Source: Malania oleifera (Eukaryota > Streptophyta > Magnoliopsida > Santalales > Ximeniaceae). From it: 64,000 nt of DNA. How positions within the stretch are numbered: the first letter of the stretch is position 1; each line of letters begins with the position of its first letter. The position numbers were made by a program, and so were the translations under genes. This document shows, piece after piece, positions 13,546-26,097 of this stretch. The notes below the pieces were generated by a model that did no database searches, had not been told where the DNA came from, and was given only the letters and a program-made list of their open reading frames with translations. The DNA lies in NCBI RefSeq assembly GCF_029873635.1, contig NC_080428.1:66929101-66993100 (forward strand), in the 5' to 3' direction.

Positions 13546-15559
13546 TGTAATGACCCGAAGTATAATGGTAATTAACTAATAATTAAGAGAGTAGAAAATG
13601 GAAACAGGGAAAAGGGGGCACAGTAGGCTTCGTCAAAGAACGCTTCGTGTTTGTCAACGACGTTACATTATGAGCTCGTCGACGAAGGTGAATTTCGTCG
13701 ACGAGAAGATACCGAGAGGATTTTTGGGCGACTCTAAATTTCGTCAACAAAGGGGAGAGTTCGTTGACGAATTGCCTATTGACCTCGTCGACGAGGTGAT
13801 GTGGCTTGTCAACGAAGCCCCTAGTGTAAATAGTGTAAACCTCGATTTTAATGCATAAAAAAAATCAAAAATCACTCCCTCTCTCTCTCCCTACGGTTTC
13901 TCTCTCCTCTCTCTTCGATTTCGACTCCATCGTTCGTCGAATCGACGATCTGAGGCCACCACGATACTCTTAGGGTAGTTCTCTCCAAATTTGCTGGAGC
14001 AGATCGTTGGTGGAAGTAAGTTGAAGTTCATCCCTGAGTTGAGGTAAAGTTTTTTATGTCAAATTTGATCTTTTCGCAGTTATAGGAAATGATACTCACG
14101 TGAAAATACTAAAGTTTAGTTATGAGAGTTATTATTTTTAGGGAGTTGAATGGGGAACCCTATGAGTGCAAGACCGGAATTTTTAGGGGGTTTCTCTCCA
14201 GTGTCAAGTAAAGGAATAAACTAAAGCGGTTAATTTTCCATGCAAATTAGTATTATTTATCAACAAATCAATTTTCAGGAAAGCATGTGATATATTTGAA
14301 TATTATTGAGAAAATGCATATTTGGAAAAATACTATTATTATATAGGAAATGTAATTTTAGAATGAAATGTATGACTTTACTCAACAATGTGTAGCATGA
14401 ACATTATTTTACGTGACAAGTATTATGTGATAGCAATTTTACGAGTAAAGCATGTTTTCAAAAATTATGAAATAATATAGTACATTATGAGTTTGAAAAT
14501 ACATGATAATTGATTTATTTATTTAGAATCGTTTTTATGAAATGTTCGGCGCAAGGCCGTATTTACAAAATGATCGGTGTGAGGTCGTATTTATGAAATG
14601 CTCGGCCCGAGGCCGTATTTATGAAATTATAGAAAATGCTACTAATTCCTTTATGTTAAACGCTATATTATCATGTATTATATGTTATCAAAACCCGAAT
14701 GTTAGTTTAGTTCAATTTCAGGAGCACGATACCGTAGTTATATAGGTCAGATATCTATGTTCAGATTGGTGCTAACCACCTCACGAGGGGGTGGGAGATG
14801 GATAGTTGATGTGGCTTTTAATGTAAAGTTGTAAACGTTCACCTGACAATCCGAACTAGGGTGTAGCGGGCCCATCGTACTTATAAACATTTTTGACTCG
14901 GCAGTGGTCAGCCAGCCATTGTCGGGTCCCGCCTTCGAACTGCACAACCCATCATGGGGGGTAATACATGACATCAACTAGCTATTCATCCTGGGAATGT
15001 TTTCAGTATTATCAGCTATAACAGACATTTTACGAACGGAATGATTTATTAGAAAATACAAAAGTATATGATTATTCAATATGTTATGATGAATGTTTAC
15101 AGATATATGAAATATATTGTATATGTATAATTGCATTAAATGTTCATGTTACCACATAACTGTATTTAGTTTATTTTCCCTTACTGAGAAGTATCTCACC
15201 CCTGAACTTAAATAATTTTTAGGAAACCCAGGAGGACTGGCGGATCGAGGCCGCCGTTGAGATAGTGCAGTTCTACCCTACTATGAGGGTAAGGTTTTTT
15301 TTATCTGGGAGCCATAGATTGGTGTGGTGGGTTCCTATATATGAATATAGTTTGTATTTTTGGAGATTGTATATAACACAGATATTTGGGAATGTAGTTA
15401 ACTCTAGTATTTGGATTTAATGGTTACGAAAATGTGATTTAAATTTACTACTGTTTAAGTTTCTATTGTGTATGACAGGTGTCCCTGATACCCACGGATT
15501 CAAGTTTACTTTTTTATTAATTATGTTTTATTATATGAATATTTAAGCAGGTCGTTACA
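13546..15559 (+). mobile_element. Second solo LTR of the same family (2.0 kb)
   Basis: Begins TGTAATGACCCG and ends GCAGGTCGTTACA. Flanks ACAGT (13541-13545) and ATGGT (15560-15564) match at three of five positions; the two differences are transitions, so a decayed target duplication is plausible. GTCGAC-like sites lie at 13632, 13653, 13678, 13697, 13743, 13763, 13787 and 13808, upstream of a weak TATA-like stretch near 13825. Only 92 bp of host DNA separate it from the previous solo LTR. Noncoding. Confidence 0.75.
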
Positions 15560-15564
15560 ATGGT

Positions 15565-16620
15565 ACTCGGGTTTTAGAAGACAGAGGGAAGAGGAAGAAT
15601 GAGAAGAACAGCAGCAGATAGGGAGGTTCTTAGCACACAACGGCAGTAGGCAGGGAATGGTTTCAGATATTCTGGCAGTGGCTGGGTTGCAGGAAAGGGT
15701 GGAGCAGAGCAAAGGAAGAAGAGGATAACAGAAAGAAAGGGAAAAGAAAATAAGAGAAAAGGAGAGAGAGCCGAGAGAGATAGAGAGAAAGAGAGTTAGG
15801 GAGAGAAGGCTAGAGACGGGAAAGAGAAGCAAGAAAGGTGGCACGGGGAAGAGGGAGAAAGGGAAGGCTTTATAGAATAAAAAAAAAAGAAAACACTTCA
15901 CCCATTGAGGATACCCGACCTGGCTGCATGGTCGAGTCACATAAAAAATGTTCATTTTATTATTTTTTTTCTTTTTCTTCTTTCTTCTTCTTTTTATTTC
16001 TTAGAAAACGAGCCTCGTTTTGACCCTCCTGGAGCTCGTTTCTCTCGAAACTAAAAACACGGAAGTTGTATATAGTCTTCTCATATTTCTCCAAAATTTA
16101 GAATCGTCTTAATTGGAGCTTGGATGAAAAAGTTATGCATGAATTACAAACTGATGCCGGTTTTAACTCATAATAATTTTTTTACGAGAAAAATAATGCC
16201 AAAAATTCATAAATTGCTCAAAAAAACCCATAGATTATAAATAAGACACCTTTTTAAAATATTGAGAGTAATTAGGTATTTAATTAAAATTATAAGCTAA
16301 TTATAAATTGTATTTTACCATTCATTTTATTCAAAATACCATATCATATATCTTATATTTGTAAAATCCATTTTGAATGGTCGATTTTCAAAATAACTTT
16401 GAAACTATAGGTATACATACATATAACACCTTTTAATCGGTTCAAATTCGATAAAAACCTGACTTAACTTAATCTCCTTACTTGTTCATGAAAAATAGAC
16501 CGCTAACGTTCCGAAAATCCAAAACGCTAGTTTTTCGATCCACCGCCGAAAATAAACTGGCAAGCCGAGAAAGAAGAGGAAAGTGATTGGAGAGTAATCA
16601 CGGGATTCAGGTGAGCCTAT

Positions 16621-16677
<57 letters not shown>

Positions 16678-17220
16678 CAAAAACCCTAAGCGAGAAAGAG
16701 AGAGAAAAAAAAATATTTGAGTTAATGAAATATATGTCTTCCTTAGCCCTTAAGTAAGCAGGCTCGTAGGAAAATCGTCGACGGTTTTCCCTGCCTTAAC
16801 AAAACTATCGATGATTTGGCAATTGACCTCCTTCGTTGATTGAAACCATCGACGATTTGGACCCTGTCAAACCAATTTCCTTCTTTTTCCTTTCTTTTCC
16901 TTTATTTCTCTCCTCCTTATTTATATTCTTTTATTTTCCAGATTCGTATTGCTACAGCTTGCCTTCAAGGTTGCACCATGTATCTCTCTATTGGTCCTTC
17001 GCTTCACACTACTTTCCCTAGTACATGCTTCCTACTCAAAATATGAGTCACATTCCTGACACTTTTCGAAAGCCATTAGGTTTATTTTCGTGTATTTTTT
17101 CCCACTCGTACATATTTGTATTTTTTTTTCTTAATAATTCTGTAAAAAAAAAAACTCACAATAATCTGTCATGACCAAATTAAGTAAATAAATATTTTTA
17201 CATACATATATAAAAACACG
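15565..17220. other. Repeat-derived spacer, no gene seen
   Basis: 15565-15850 is purine-rich (GA runs) and continues the host DNA of the two solo LTRs. A (GA)n run lies at about 16624-16675. Around 16777-16853 are ATCGAC/GTCGAC-like sites next to the GA run, as in the minus LTR at 8246-8912, so this is probably another degraded minus LTR copy; I could not fix its ends. Reading frames here are low-complexity. Confidence 0.4.
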
Positions 17221-17585
17221 CACATGTATAAAGTAAACAGCTAAGCCTGGCCTACTGCCCTATGTGGTCAAAGCCTCTCCTCTCATTTCTATTTATTATC
17301 ATTATTTTTTTCACTGAATATTTAATTAATAGTTTCAATTTGCGGTGATTGCGGGATTCTCTGTCCTATTATTTCTCCAATTTGCAGCTTACTTAGAATT
17401 TGACTTCATTTATTTTCCATGCACATCTCACCTACTATTTTTCATATTTTAATTATTATAATAATAATAATAATAATCCTCTATTATAATTTTACACCAT
17501 GAGTTGTAACTACGTAAATTAATATGATTCGACAAATTATATGAAAATTGTTTAAACTATCTTAGGTTGAAACTATCAATTAAAA

Positions 17586-17630
<45 letters not shown>

Positions 17631-17721
17631 AGGAAAGAAAATTAAAAAACGGAGTTTGGTAGTTATGCTCTGCTGTTTCTGAGATAGCAGCCTATTGAAA
17701 GAATCAAAGGAAATCAGAAGC

Positions 17722-17925
17722 CATGCATGATTCAGAGTCCCACGTGTTCGGTCGTGGAAATGTCCACGTGTGTCATCCATCTACGCACGCATGTGTTATA
17801 TATATATATATATATATATATAATAATAATAGTAAAATTAAATAAATAAAATGTCAGTTCGAGATTTTCTTCGATTATATTTTATGGTAATAAATAAGGC
17901 AGCTCACGGTGTGGTCAGCCACGTG
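17722..17925. promoter_or_regulatory. G-box / RY-motif cluster upstream of expansin
   Basis: CATGCATG (RY motif, 17722-17729) is followed by three CACGTG G-boxes at 17741-17746, 17765-17770 and 17920-17925. G-boxes are bound by bZIP and bHLH factors, and the RY motif by ABI3/FUS3-type B3 factors. The cluster is about 0.8-1.0 kb upstream of the likely expansin transcription start. That it controls the gene is an inference from position only. Confidence 0.4.
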
Positions 17926-18744
17926 ATGTTGCTCCTCGCATGCTCTGTTTCAGATGTGGAGATGGCATGTAGAAGAAAAGAAAACAGGGCTCCAGCCTGC
18001 AGCATTCCACATTGCATTTAATGAATCAGGGAAACGAAAAGAACCCCTGCTTTCTGTTTGGGAGAAGGGAAAATTTTTAGACAAGAGTTCCACTACGTTC
18101 CTTCACCAGAAAAAAGATTGCCTATTAAATGATCATGACTTCTGCCTGGTCCTAATAGACGGCACACAAATTAAATCACTGCTTCTCGTAAAGTAGCACA
18201 CTAGCTGGTGTCCCATTCATACTGACTTTATATATCTCTCAAAAGTTATGGCATCGGAAATGATTATACTTAATTCGAACAAACTTTTCAAACATATTCC
18301 AGGTAAATATTTTTTATCTGTTGTAAGATTTTAAAAGCGTGAGTTAAATTGAAATGCCAAGCATGGCTTTGATTTAGTGAAATTGGAATGAAGGACAGCT
18401 AAGGAAAGAAAACAAAAGGGAAAGGAGGAGGAGAAACAGAGGGCGAAGGGAGAAGGGGGGAGGGAAAGGGGCACTTGCGGCCAATGGCCGTTGCTTGCAT
18501 GTGGGTTTTGGAAGTTTTTAGTACACAAACCAAAACCACTGTGCCCCACCTGGATTTGGGGCCGATCTGCCACAGTGCAAACCTCCAAAACCACACGCTT
18601 TCCCACCCACAAACCACTTACCGCCACCTAATGTGACCGTAACAAAACCACTAGCGGTTCTTCATTAGGACCATTTGGTCCCAACAGGCCTAAAGCGGAA
18701 GGCAGTTGTGGCGGTGGTTTGAATAGTCCAAGCCTCCGCACAAT

Positions 18745-18756
18745 CTCTATATATTT
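18745..18756 (+). promoter_or_regulatory. Expansin TATA box
   Basis: CTCTATATATTT lies about 200 bp upstream of the start codon. A start of transcription near 18785 is expected. The leader then runs through a CT repeat (18841-18868). AAAAGTGAGCTC (about 18836) and TTTTGTGCAG just before the start codon could bound a small leader intron. Confidence 0.55.
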
Positions 18757-18841
18757 CCCCTTCCCCCCATTCCCATTTCCTTCACTCCTCTTCACTTCTC
18801 ATTCTCTCTTCTTCTTATTCTCCATTGAAACTAAAAGTGAG

Positions 18842-18877
<36 letters not shown>

Positions 18878-18956
18878 TGAGCAATGTTGCAAAATGGGTT
18901 TTGTGAGTTCTTGAAGAAATGCTGAAAGCTGTATTCTTTTTGTGCAGGGAAGGGAA

Positions 18957-20371
18957 ATGGCTGTGCTTGGGTATTTCTTTGTGGGTCTTCTTTCAATGGT
19001 GTCAAGTGCGCATGGGTACGGTGGTGGAGGTTGGATCAGTGCTCATGCTACCTTCTATGGAGGTGGTGATGCCTCTGGGACAATGGGTATGTAGCTACAA
19101 AACAAGCTCAAACGGAAGATCTCAAAAAAAAAATAAAAAATCTCATAATTTTAATTCGTCCGCTTTCTCTTTGAGAAGGCTAAGTTTACTGTCTCTTTCT
19201 TGATTTTGAACGTAAAATGCGTGCAAGGCTAAGTTTACTGTCTCTTTCTTGATTTTGAACGTAAAATGCGTGCAGGTGGGGCATGTGGGTATGGGAACCT
19301 TTACAGTCAGGGATATGGAACCAACACCGCAGCTCTAAGCACTGCTCTGTTCAATAATGGGCTGAGCTGTGGGTCTTGCTACGAGATTAGGTGTGTCAAT
19401 GACCCAAAATGGTGTCTGCCGGGTGCCATTGTGGTCACCGCCACCAATTTCTGCCCACCAAACAGCGCCCTCCCAAACAATGCAGGGGGTTGGTGCAACC
19501 CTCCCCAGCAACACTTTGATCTCTCTCAGCCTGTCTTCCAACACATTGCCCAGTACAGAGCTGGGATTGTGCCTGTGGCCTACAGAAGGTAATGCTTAAT
19601 TCATCTCTGCTTTTTAACGCTTGTGAACTAATTGAAACCCCAATTAATAAGTTTTGGCACTAGAACTCCCTGTTTTTGTTATTTGGATCTCCATCTAAGG
19701 TCATGCTTTTCAGCGCAAGTCTCGTGGATTTCGGGCTCTCGTTCGTTTTTCTTTTCTGGGTTTTAAGGGCACTCTGCCCTTAAAAATGAAATGAATTTAG
19801 AACAGCAAAAATCTTTACTTTTTAAGATCTTTTCCTTTCACCCCATTTTCATTTTCTGAGTTCCACCCAAGTGAAGAAACAATTTTTCAAGAAAAGCATT
19901 AAATGCCCATGTGAGGATTCTTGTCTTCTGCTTCTGATCTGACTTCTATGGGGGTCAGTGTCTACTAGGCTTTTACATCTCTTTTGTAGCAATTTCACCT
20001 CAAGGGGACACGGTGTATATCTCAATTACTAACAATTTTTTTTTTTACTTGTTGGGTTTTGTAGGGTACCGTGCGGAAGAAGGGGAGGTATAAGGTTCAC
20101 CATCAACGGCCACTCTTACTTCAACTTGGTCCTCATCACAAACGTGGGAGGGGCAGGCGATGTGCATGCTGTTGCCATTAAAGGGTCCAGAACTCGCTGG
20201 CAGGGCATGTCAAGGAACTGGGGTCAGAACTGGCAAAGCAACAACTACCTCAATGGACAAGCCCTCTCCTTTAAGGTCACCACAAGCGACGGCCACAGTG
20301 TGGTCTCTTACAATGTTGCCCCTGCTGGCTGGTCCTTCGGGCAGACCTACACTGGAAGGCAGTTCCGGTAG
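18957..20371 (+). CDS. EXPA: Alpha-expansin, three coding exons
   Basis: Exons are 18957-19086, 19276-19588 and 20065-20371, joined in phase to 249 residues, the normal family length. Expansins are secreted cell-wall proteins that loosen cellulose-hemicellulose contacts during growth. The first ~20 residues form a hydrophobic signal peptide. The GH45-like barrel follows (about 40-150), with family cysteines including 47, 75, 78, 83, 90, 103 and 117 and the HFD motif at 123-125. The C-terminal CBM63 domain holds the usual tryptophans and the end YTGRQFR. The start is the first in-frame ATG followed by a signal peptide. Splice sites are GT-AG: ATGG/GTATGT to TGCAG/GTGG, and AGAAG/GTAATG to TTGTAG/GGTACC. 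Residue 150, just after VPC, is Gly where Val is usual in my recollection. The paralogue number cannot be set. Confidence 0.96.
19176..19273 (+). repeat. 49-bp tandem duplication in expansin intron 1
   Basis: Units 19176-19224 and 19225-19273 are identical by eye. The second runs into the true acceptor (GTGCAG/GTGGGG). The first ends GTGCAAG, giving a decoy AG about 49 bp upstream. The pyrimidine-rich tract and any branch point are therefore present twice. Confidence 0.9.
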
Positions 20372-20890
20372 AGGGCACCCCTTCCAACGGACCCATCCCT
20401 TATTCCTCTTTATTCAATTAGCATCAGCTTGCTAGCTAGAATATATATGTATCACTATAGTATGTGACCTAGAAGAGCGTCCTAGGAATATATATATATA
20501 TATATATATAATTTTATGGGGTCAGTGTTAGCCTCTTGGGTCAAAATGAGAAGGGCTTATTTTAAAATGGCTCTTCTCGTTTTAATTGGATTGTAGGGGT
20601 ACCCTAATCTTGGGACCCTTCTCAATATTCTTGAGGCCTTTTTTCTTCTTTTTTTTAAATCCTCTTGTGGTAAGGCTGAGATTGGCAGTGGTGGGGGTAT
20701 GTGACCACCCGCCCTTAGTGTTTGAAGTTTCTTTCTGCTTTTTTGAATGTGGAAGCATTTTAATTGTAAGGTCATTGTAATCAGCTTTTGCTGAGTATGT
20801 CCTTGGTCGGTAATGGCTATGTTTGAGTGAGACTAAAGTGTAAATTTCCCATTTGCCTAGTAATGAAAGGAGAGTACTAATTCCTACGTT
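20372..20890 (+). other. Expansin 3' untranslated and downstream region
   Basis: Sequence after the TAG stop, with an AT microsatellite (about 20489-20510) and T-rich stretches typical of plant 3' ends. I cannot place the poly(A) site exactly. No other gene is seen. Confidence 0.4.
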
Positions 20891-23800
20891 ATATCGTTCG
20901 CTTGCTCATTCTTGTCTTCTGCTCCTTGACCTTTTGTTCACCGTTATTGCATGGAATTGGAATTGGATTCCAGGATTTTAAATTCATTGTTCGGCCATTT
21001 TATGTGCTCAAGGTTGGGTGAAATTGTATGTGCCTAATTTGAAGTGGGATTGAGGAGCCAGAGATTATAATTTTTTTATTTTATGTTTGAATTTTCATTT
21101 GAAAATAAAAATTTTGAAAAAAATAAGTACTTTGATTATAAATTTTAATATATTTTACTTAATTATTTACATTCAAATTCAAGATGTGATTTAAGTTTCT
21201 ATATATATTTAATGAAGTTAAGTTGTGCCTTTCCCATACTCATCTTGGTATTCAAGCCTTAATATTTATGTTTCAAATTCATAATTTGAAAAATAAAAAA
21301 TATAATATTTTGATTAATTGTTAAATATTCAATAATTTATCAAATTATAATTTTAATAATTACTTTAATTATTATGTTAAGAAATAATATGTTTATCAAA
21401 TAATTAAAAAAATATTATAAACGAAAATAACCAATTATATGTCATTTGTCACCATTTATTCAATCCAAACGGTCATAAATTTATTATAAAATTAAATTAA
21501 ATATGAATTATACTTTTAATATCGAGTCTCCACCGATCTCCACCAAAGATAGAACTAAACTGATTAGCCTAATCCAACAGCTAGACAAAAACAAATCACC
21601 ATATAATAAATTTGGGACAGAGGGCAACTCTGTAAAGCGAATTCCAACCTCCAAAAAAGGTCCTGGAAGATTTTCACAGAGCAACAATTTCAAATCAAGA
21701 ATGAACAACCTCTGGTTGAAGGCAGAGCTTACATGCTCTTATTTCAAATCAAGAATGAACAACCCTCTGGCATGAAGGCAGAGGCTGCATGCTCTTTTAC
21801 TGTCACCGGCTGCACAGCCACAGAATCCTGCCCTCCTTGCTTTTTACCTTCCCAAGCCCTGTTTCTGTGACTCAAATTTGGACACATGGCAAGAACCCTT
21901 CTGAGAAATCTTGCTTCTGTGCAACAGAATTGAATTTATTGTTTGAAGTTTTTGCATTGGAATTCGACAAATACATCGATTACAGTAAAAAAAGAAAAAA
22001 GAGCTAGACTCATCGATTGTAGTGAAAAAAAAAAAAAAGAGTAAAAATGCAGGGTGCTCCGTACTATTTTTCAGTGGAATGGGTCCTCTGTTCTTTTCTT
22101 AAAAGTCACAGGGTCAAAGATTGACGCCATGGAGATTGTAAGTTCGAATCATTCATTAATATTTGGAAGTTGCTTATTATTTTCGATTATATATTTTATT
22201 TAAGCAGATTGAGTTTGTGAAGATGAATTCAAATAAAAGGTCTAAATCTCTCACCTGCTCATGTTTCCCAAGTCAGAAAAGAGGAAGAAGGAGATCTCCA
22301 CCAAAACACTCAAGCGGTTTGGAGCCGAGGAGAGCAGCGACCCAAAAGTTTCTTTATAAAAAAATTCGAAGAAATAGTTCCTCACGTAGAAAAACACCTT
22401 TCCTTCAAGCCCAAAGAGCACCACTTCAATAATCTATAATTGTAAAAATTGCACTGCCCAAAGTGAAGTTCTTTGTTATGTCTATAGCTTAATTAAATTT
22501 AGATGATAATTTGTGGAGCATAATTTAAATGTTGATTTGTTGATAGGATTTGATAAGCTTCTTTCTTGTGTGAAGTTAGGCGCTTAAGACTTGAAGTTTG
22601 AGCTCTTTGTGTAATTTTGATTTTCACTAAATTTGATTCATAATGGGTATTCTTTCTTTCCTCTTTCTTTGAAATTAAGCTTCAAAATTAAACTACACAA
22701 AATTTGCATTGGTTTTTTTTTCTTTTTATCTACTTTTATAGTTTCATTTACATTATGATTTGTTATTAATGAAAAATATGCAAGACAATAAATAATATAT
22801 ATGAGGACTATGTTGCTCGGGCTATGAGACCCCTGAATAATTATACTGAAATTTGACAATTTTAAGTTTTAAGTTCTTTCGAGAAGGTGAAAAAAGAGTA
22901 TGATTGAATGGAATAAAAGATGATTGATTTTTTTCTTTGTATAATCTAAGTTCAATAAACTTTCAACAAAACCCCAATAAAACTTGAATAATGGATTTTT
23001 TTTACTTACAGTCTTCAGAGATGAACTTTTTTCATTATATAATCTAAGCCCAATAAACCCTAATAAACCCCAAAAAGGACTAACTACCAATATCTTTTAT
23101 CATGTATCCTTCATATGTTTGAACTAATGAATTGCTTAGTCAGAGAGAGAGAGAGAGAGATTTTTCAGAGTTTCAAGTTCTCTGTGGGGAGAAGATTGAG
23201 ATAAGTGCCTCAAGTTTCAAGTCCTCTTGGGAGAAGGTGAAAAGGGGCTCAATAAACCTTCAATAAATCCCAAAAAACTTGGGGTTTTTTTAGAGAGAGA
23301 GAGAGAGAGAGAGAGGGTGTTAGGTGTAGGTGTAGCTCATAACTTCACCATAAAACAACTAAGAAAAACTCTCAAAGGGGACCCCCAACAAATCAAACAC
23401 ACATGAGAGTAGAAACTCTTAGCTTGCCGGCAACAACACATTTTCAAGAGATTTGAAAATTTGAAGCATTTGTCTGCTTCCCACAGCCACTGCCAGCCCC
23501 GTTAAATTCTTATCATGTCAGTGTTTGGAGGGATGGTGACCTGCATTCAATTCCCCAGTGCATTTGGAATCTTATCTCTTTATTTTTCCAAACTCCGCTC
23601 TCTGTTTTCCATATTATTTTCCTGCTGGTAGAATAGAACCCACCAGTCCACCAGTGCTGGTGAACTCCTGGTGACACCATCTGCATGGATACAGATTGTT
23701 GAGGAGTAATGGAACCGGAACACCCTCCTTCCTTTGCCTCTTGTCTCTTTCAACCATCACACCAATCCTCACAAAAATTAAATTCAATACTTTTCTCTTG

Positions 23801-25690
23801 ATTTAATGCAGGGTTGAAAGTTGCAGCTCTTCTATTGGGCAATAACTGTTTGGTATACTGTTTTATGTTTGGTATTTTTATTTTCTCCCCCAGTGAAAAA
23901 ACATATTATTATAATGCATTTGCTTTTACTGTCAATTTTCTATTTTTATTGCCAATTTGCATATGTTTACCAAAAAATTGAAACCCCCAAATTTTATGAA
24001 ACCTATTAACAAAAATTTTAATATTAAAAAATAGTTTGTTTGGACTCAATTATTTATTTTATACACTAATTAAATGACCATATGAATTTAAATATAATTA
24101 AAATAAAAATATACATGAATTTCAAGAAAAAATAATAAAGCCAATTATAAAATACTTCTACTATTTTTCAATTCTCATGTCCAATAAAATTTTTTATCGT
24201 AAAGTAAAATTTGATGGTAGAACAATTAAGTAAAGTAATTATAATAAAATTTATGTTTGTTATAGTAATTTTTTAATGTGTATTAGTTGTAATTTTATTA
24301 TTTTAATCATATTTTTATAATATTATTTAATTTAAAAATGAAATGAGCATTTTTTTTATTAAGTTTTAAATCTATATGAGTTTTATAAATGTTAACCAAA
24401 CAGGTTGTTAGTTTACAATTTTTACGGCCCCTTGATTTCCATTCACTTGTAGAAAGTAGTTTTATTTTTTTATTTTTTAATTCTTAAGATACCTACAAAA
24501 ATATAATCTTATTTGTAATTTTTCAAATTTATATAACAAAGTTAGGAAGCAAATTAAAATATTTATCTAGTGAATTACCAGAAATGAACAAATGACAATG
24601 TTTTCACCCCCTTAAGAATTTGTCCATAAGGAATTTGGGGTCATAAAAAAAAATTGTATAACAAAGTTGTGAAACAAACTAAAAGATAAAAAGACATTTT
24701 AAATTATTCAAAAAATAAAAATTATTTTTCACAACTGAACAAAACTCCTATGTATCAAAAAACATCAAACTTCATTTTGCTAAAAAAATAATATATATAA
24801 GTATTAATATCTCAGCGGCCGTGTTTGAAAAGCCTGAATAAGTATTAAATGGCCATGAACCTACAGCAACGACATTCATGTCATCAATATATATATGTAT
24901 ATATTAAAGAAAAGACCATTAATTTTTGCAAAGTACAATCACTTCTCATTTAAAGAAGAGTTTAAGGGATGGTCTTAATTTTGATAAGTTGAAAAGTTCT
25001 ATTGGCCTTCAATTTTAGCTTAAATGTGAAGCCCAAACTCCAGCTCCCGCACACTGGGATGGTACGTTTACGTTTAAGTGGGCTTCTCATGCCATGGAAT
25101 TTTTAATGTTTTGGTAGGAGTTCTAGTTTGAAGCGTTGCAGTTCATAAAAGTTACTTAATTCAGAATTGAATGAATTTTGTTGAACATTAATATAGCATC
25201 ATTCAATATATATATTTATGTAGGTGTAGTTGGGTGAGTGCATATACTGAATTTGTACCAAGTTCACCAGCCACACCAAACCAAATTATGCAGAATTATT
25301 TCTCATTGAAGTGGAGCAATCAAGGTCTTTGCTAGTAAATGAGGCCCTATGTAAATTGCAATGCATGATTTTTCCGATGTCGGCTGGAACGAGGAAGAAA
25401 TAGAAATGCATTTACAAATACAGCAAACATATGCAAGAGAAAATATGATCGAAGGATTTTTGCCGCCCCAAATCTCTTTAATCGATTCTACATAATCAAT
25501 CCTGCAACGTGTATAGTAAAATTTAGCACATCAGGACTAATTGTTTTAAGATAGAACATACATGCAGTCCTGTGAAAAGTGAGGGCATATCAATAAAGCT
25601 TGAATTAAAAGAAAAAAAAAAAAAAAAGTCCTGTGACAGCATCTCACACTGGAAATATGAAGAGAGAACTTGAAGACATGTTTGTGATTA
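20891..25690. other. Intergenic DNA, no gene seen
   Basis: AT-rich spacer between the expansin gene and the 3' end of the MADS gene. A local tandem repeat of about 55 bp lies near 21687-21800 (ATTTCAAATCAAGAATGAAC word twice), and GA runs occur near 23143 and 23293. Short reading frames have no family features. Confidence 0.5.
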
Positions 25691-26097
25691 ATTTACATTT
25701 CAATCATTAATATATATGTATGTATGTACTTAATTTACAGCTTTCTGAGCAGGAGCAGGCAAAGCAGTATTCCTGCGCCACAAGTGATCTCTGTTTGAAA
25801 ACAAGAAAATAAAATAAAAATAAAACTCTCAGCAAAACTGGCTGCTGAATTTTTCTTGTGTGCGGAAGACTGGATGCAACAAAAGTGGCAATGCAAGGGA
25901 GAGACAAATCGATCTCGAGGTGCTCATGTAGTAAGCGGTCTATATAAGTTGCAGGTTGCCACCTATAATTGTGAGGCAAAGAAACCATTGCACAAATCAG
26001 CTGACTTAAAAATATGGTAGAGTGAGAACATATCACAACATAAAGAACAAGCTCTTCGGCTGCTTGCTGGGTAGATGTCCACTGCCATTGATGAAAC
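25690..26097 (-). other. MADS gene 3' untranslated region (approximate)
   Basis: Sequence after the TGA at 26098-26100 on the minus strand. I see no clear canonical AATAAA signal, so the end is a guess. The long minus reading frame 25707-26201 passes through this stretch and is not a separate gene. Confidence 0.3.

Noticed and set aside
15521-15955. 144-residue minus-strand frame
   Set aside because: Leu/Ser/Phe-rich product of a purine-rich strand; no gene structure.
22163-22432. Basic 89-residue frame in the intergenic region
   Set aside because: No family resemblance, no promoter or splice context; likely chance.
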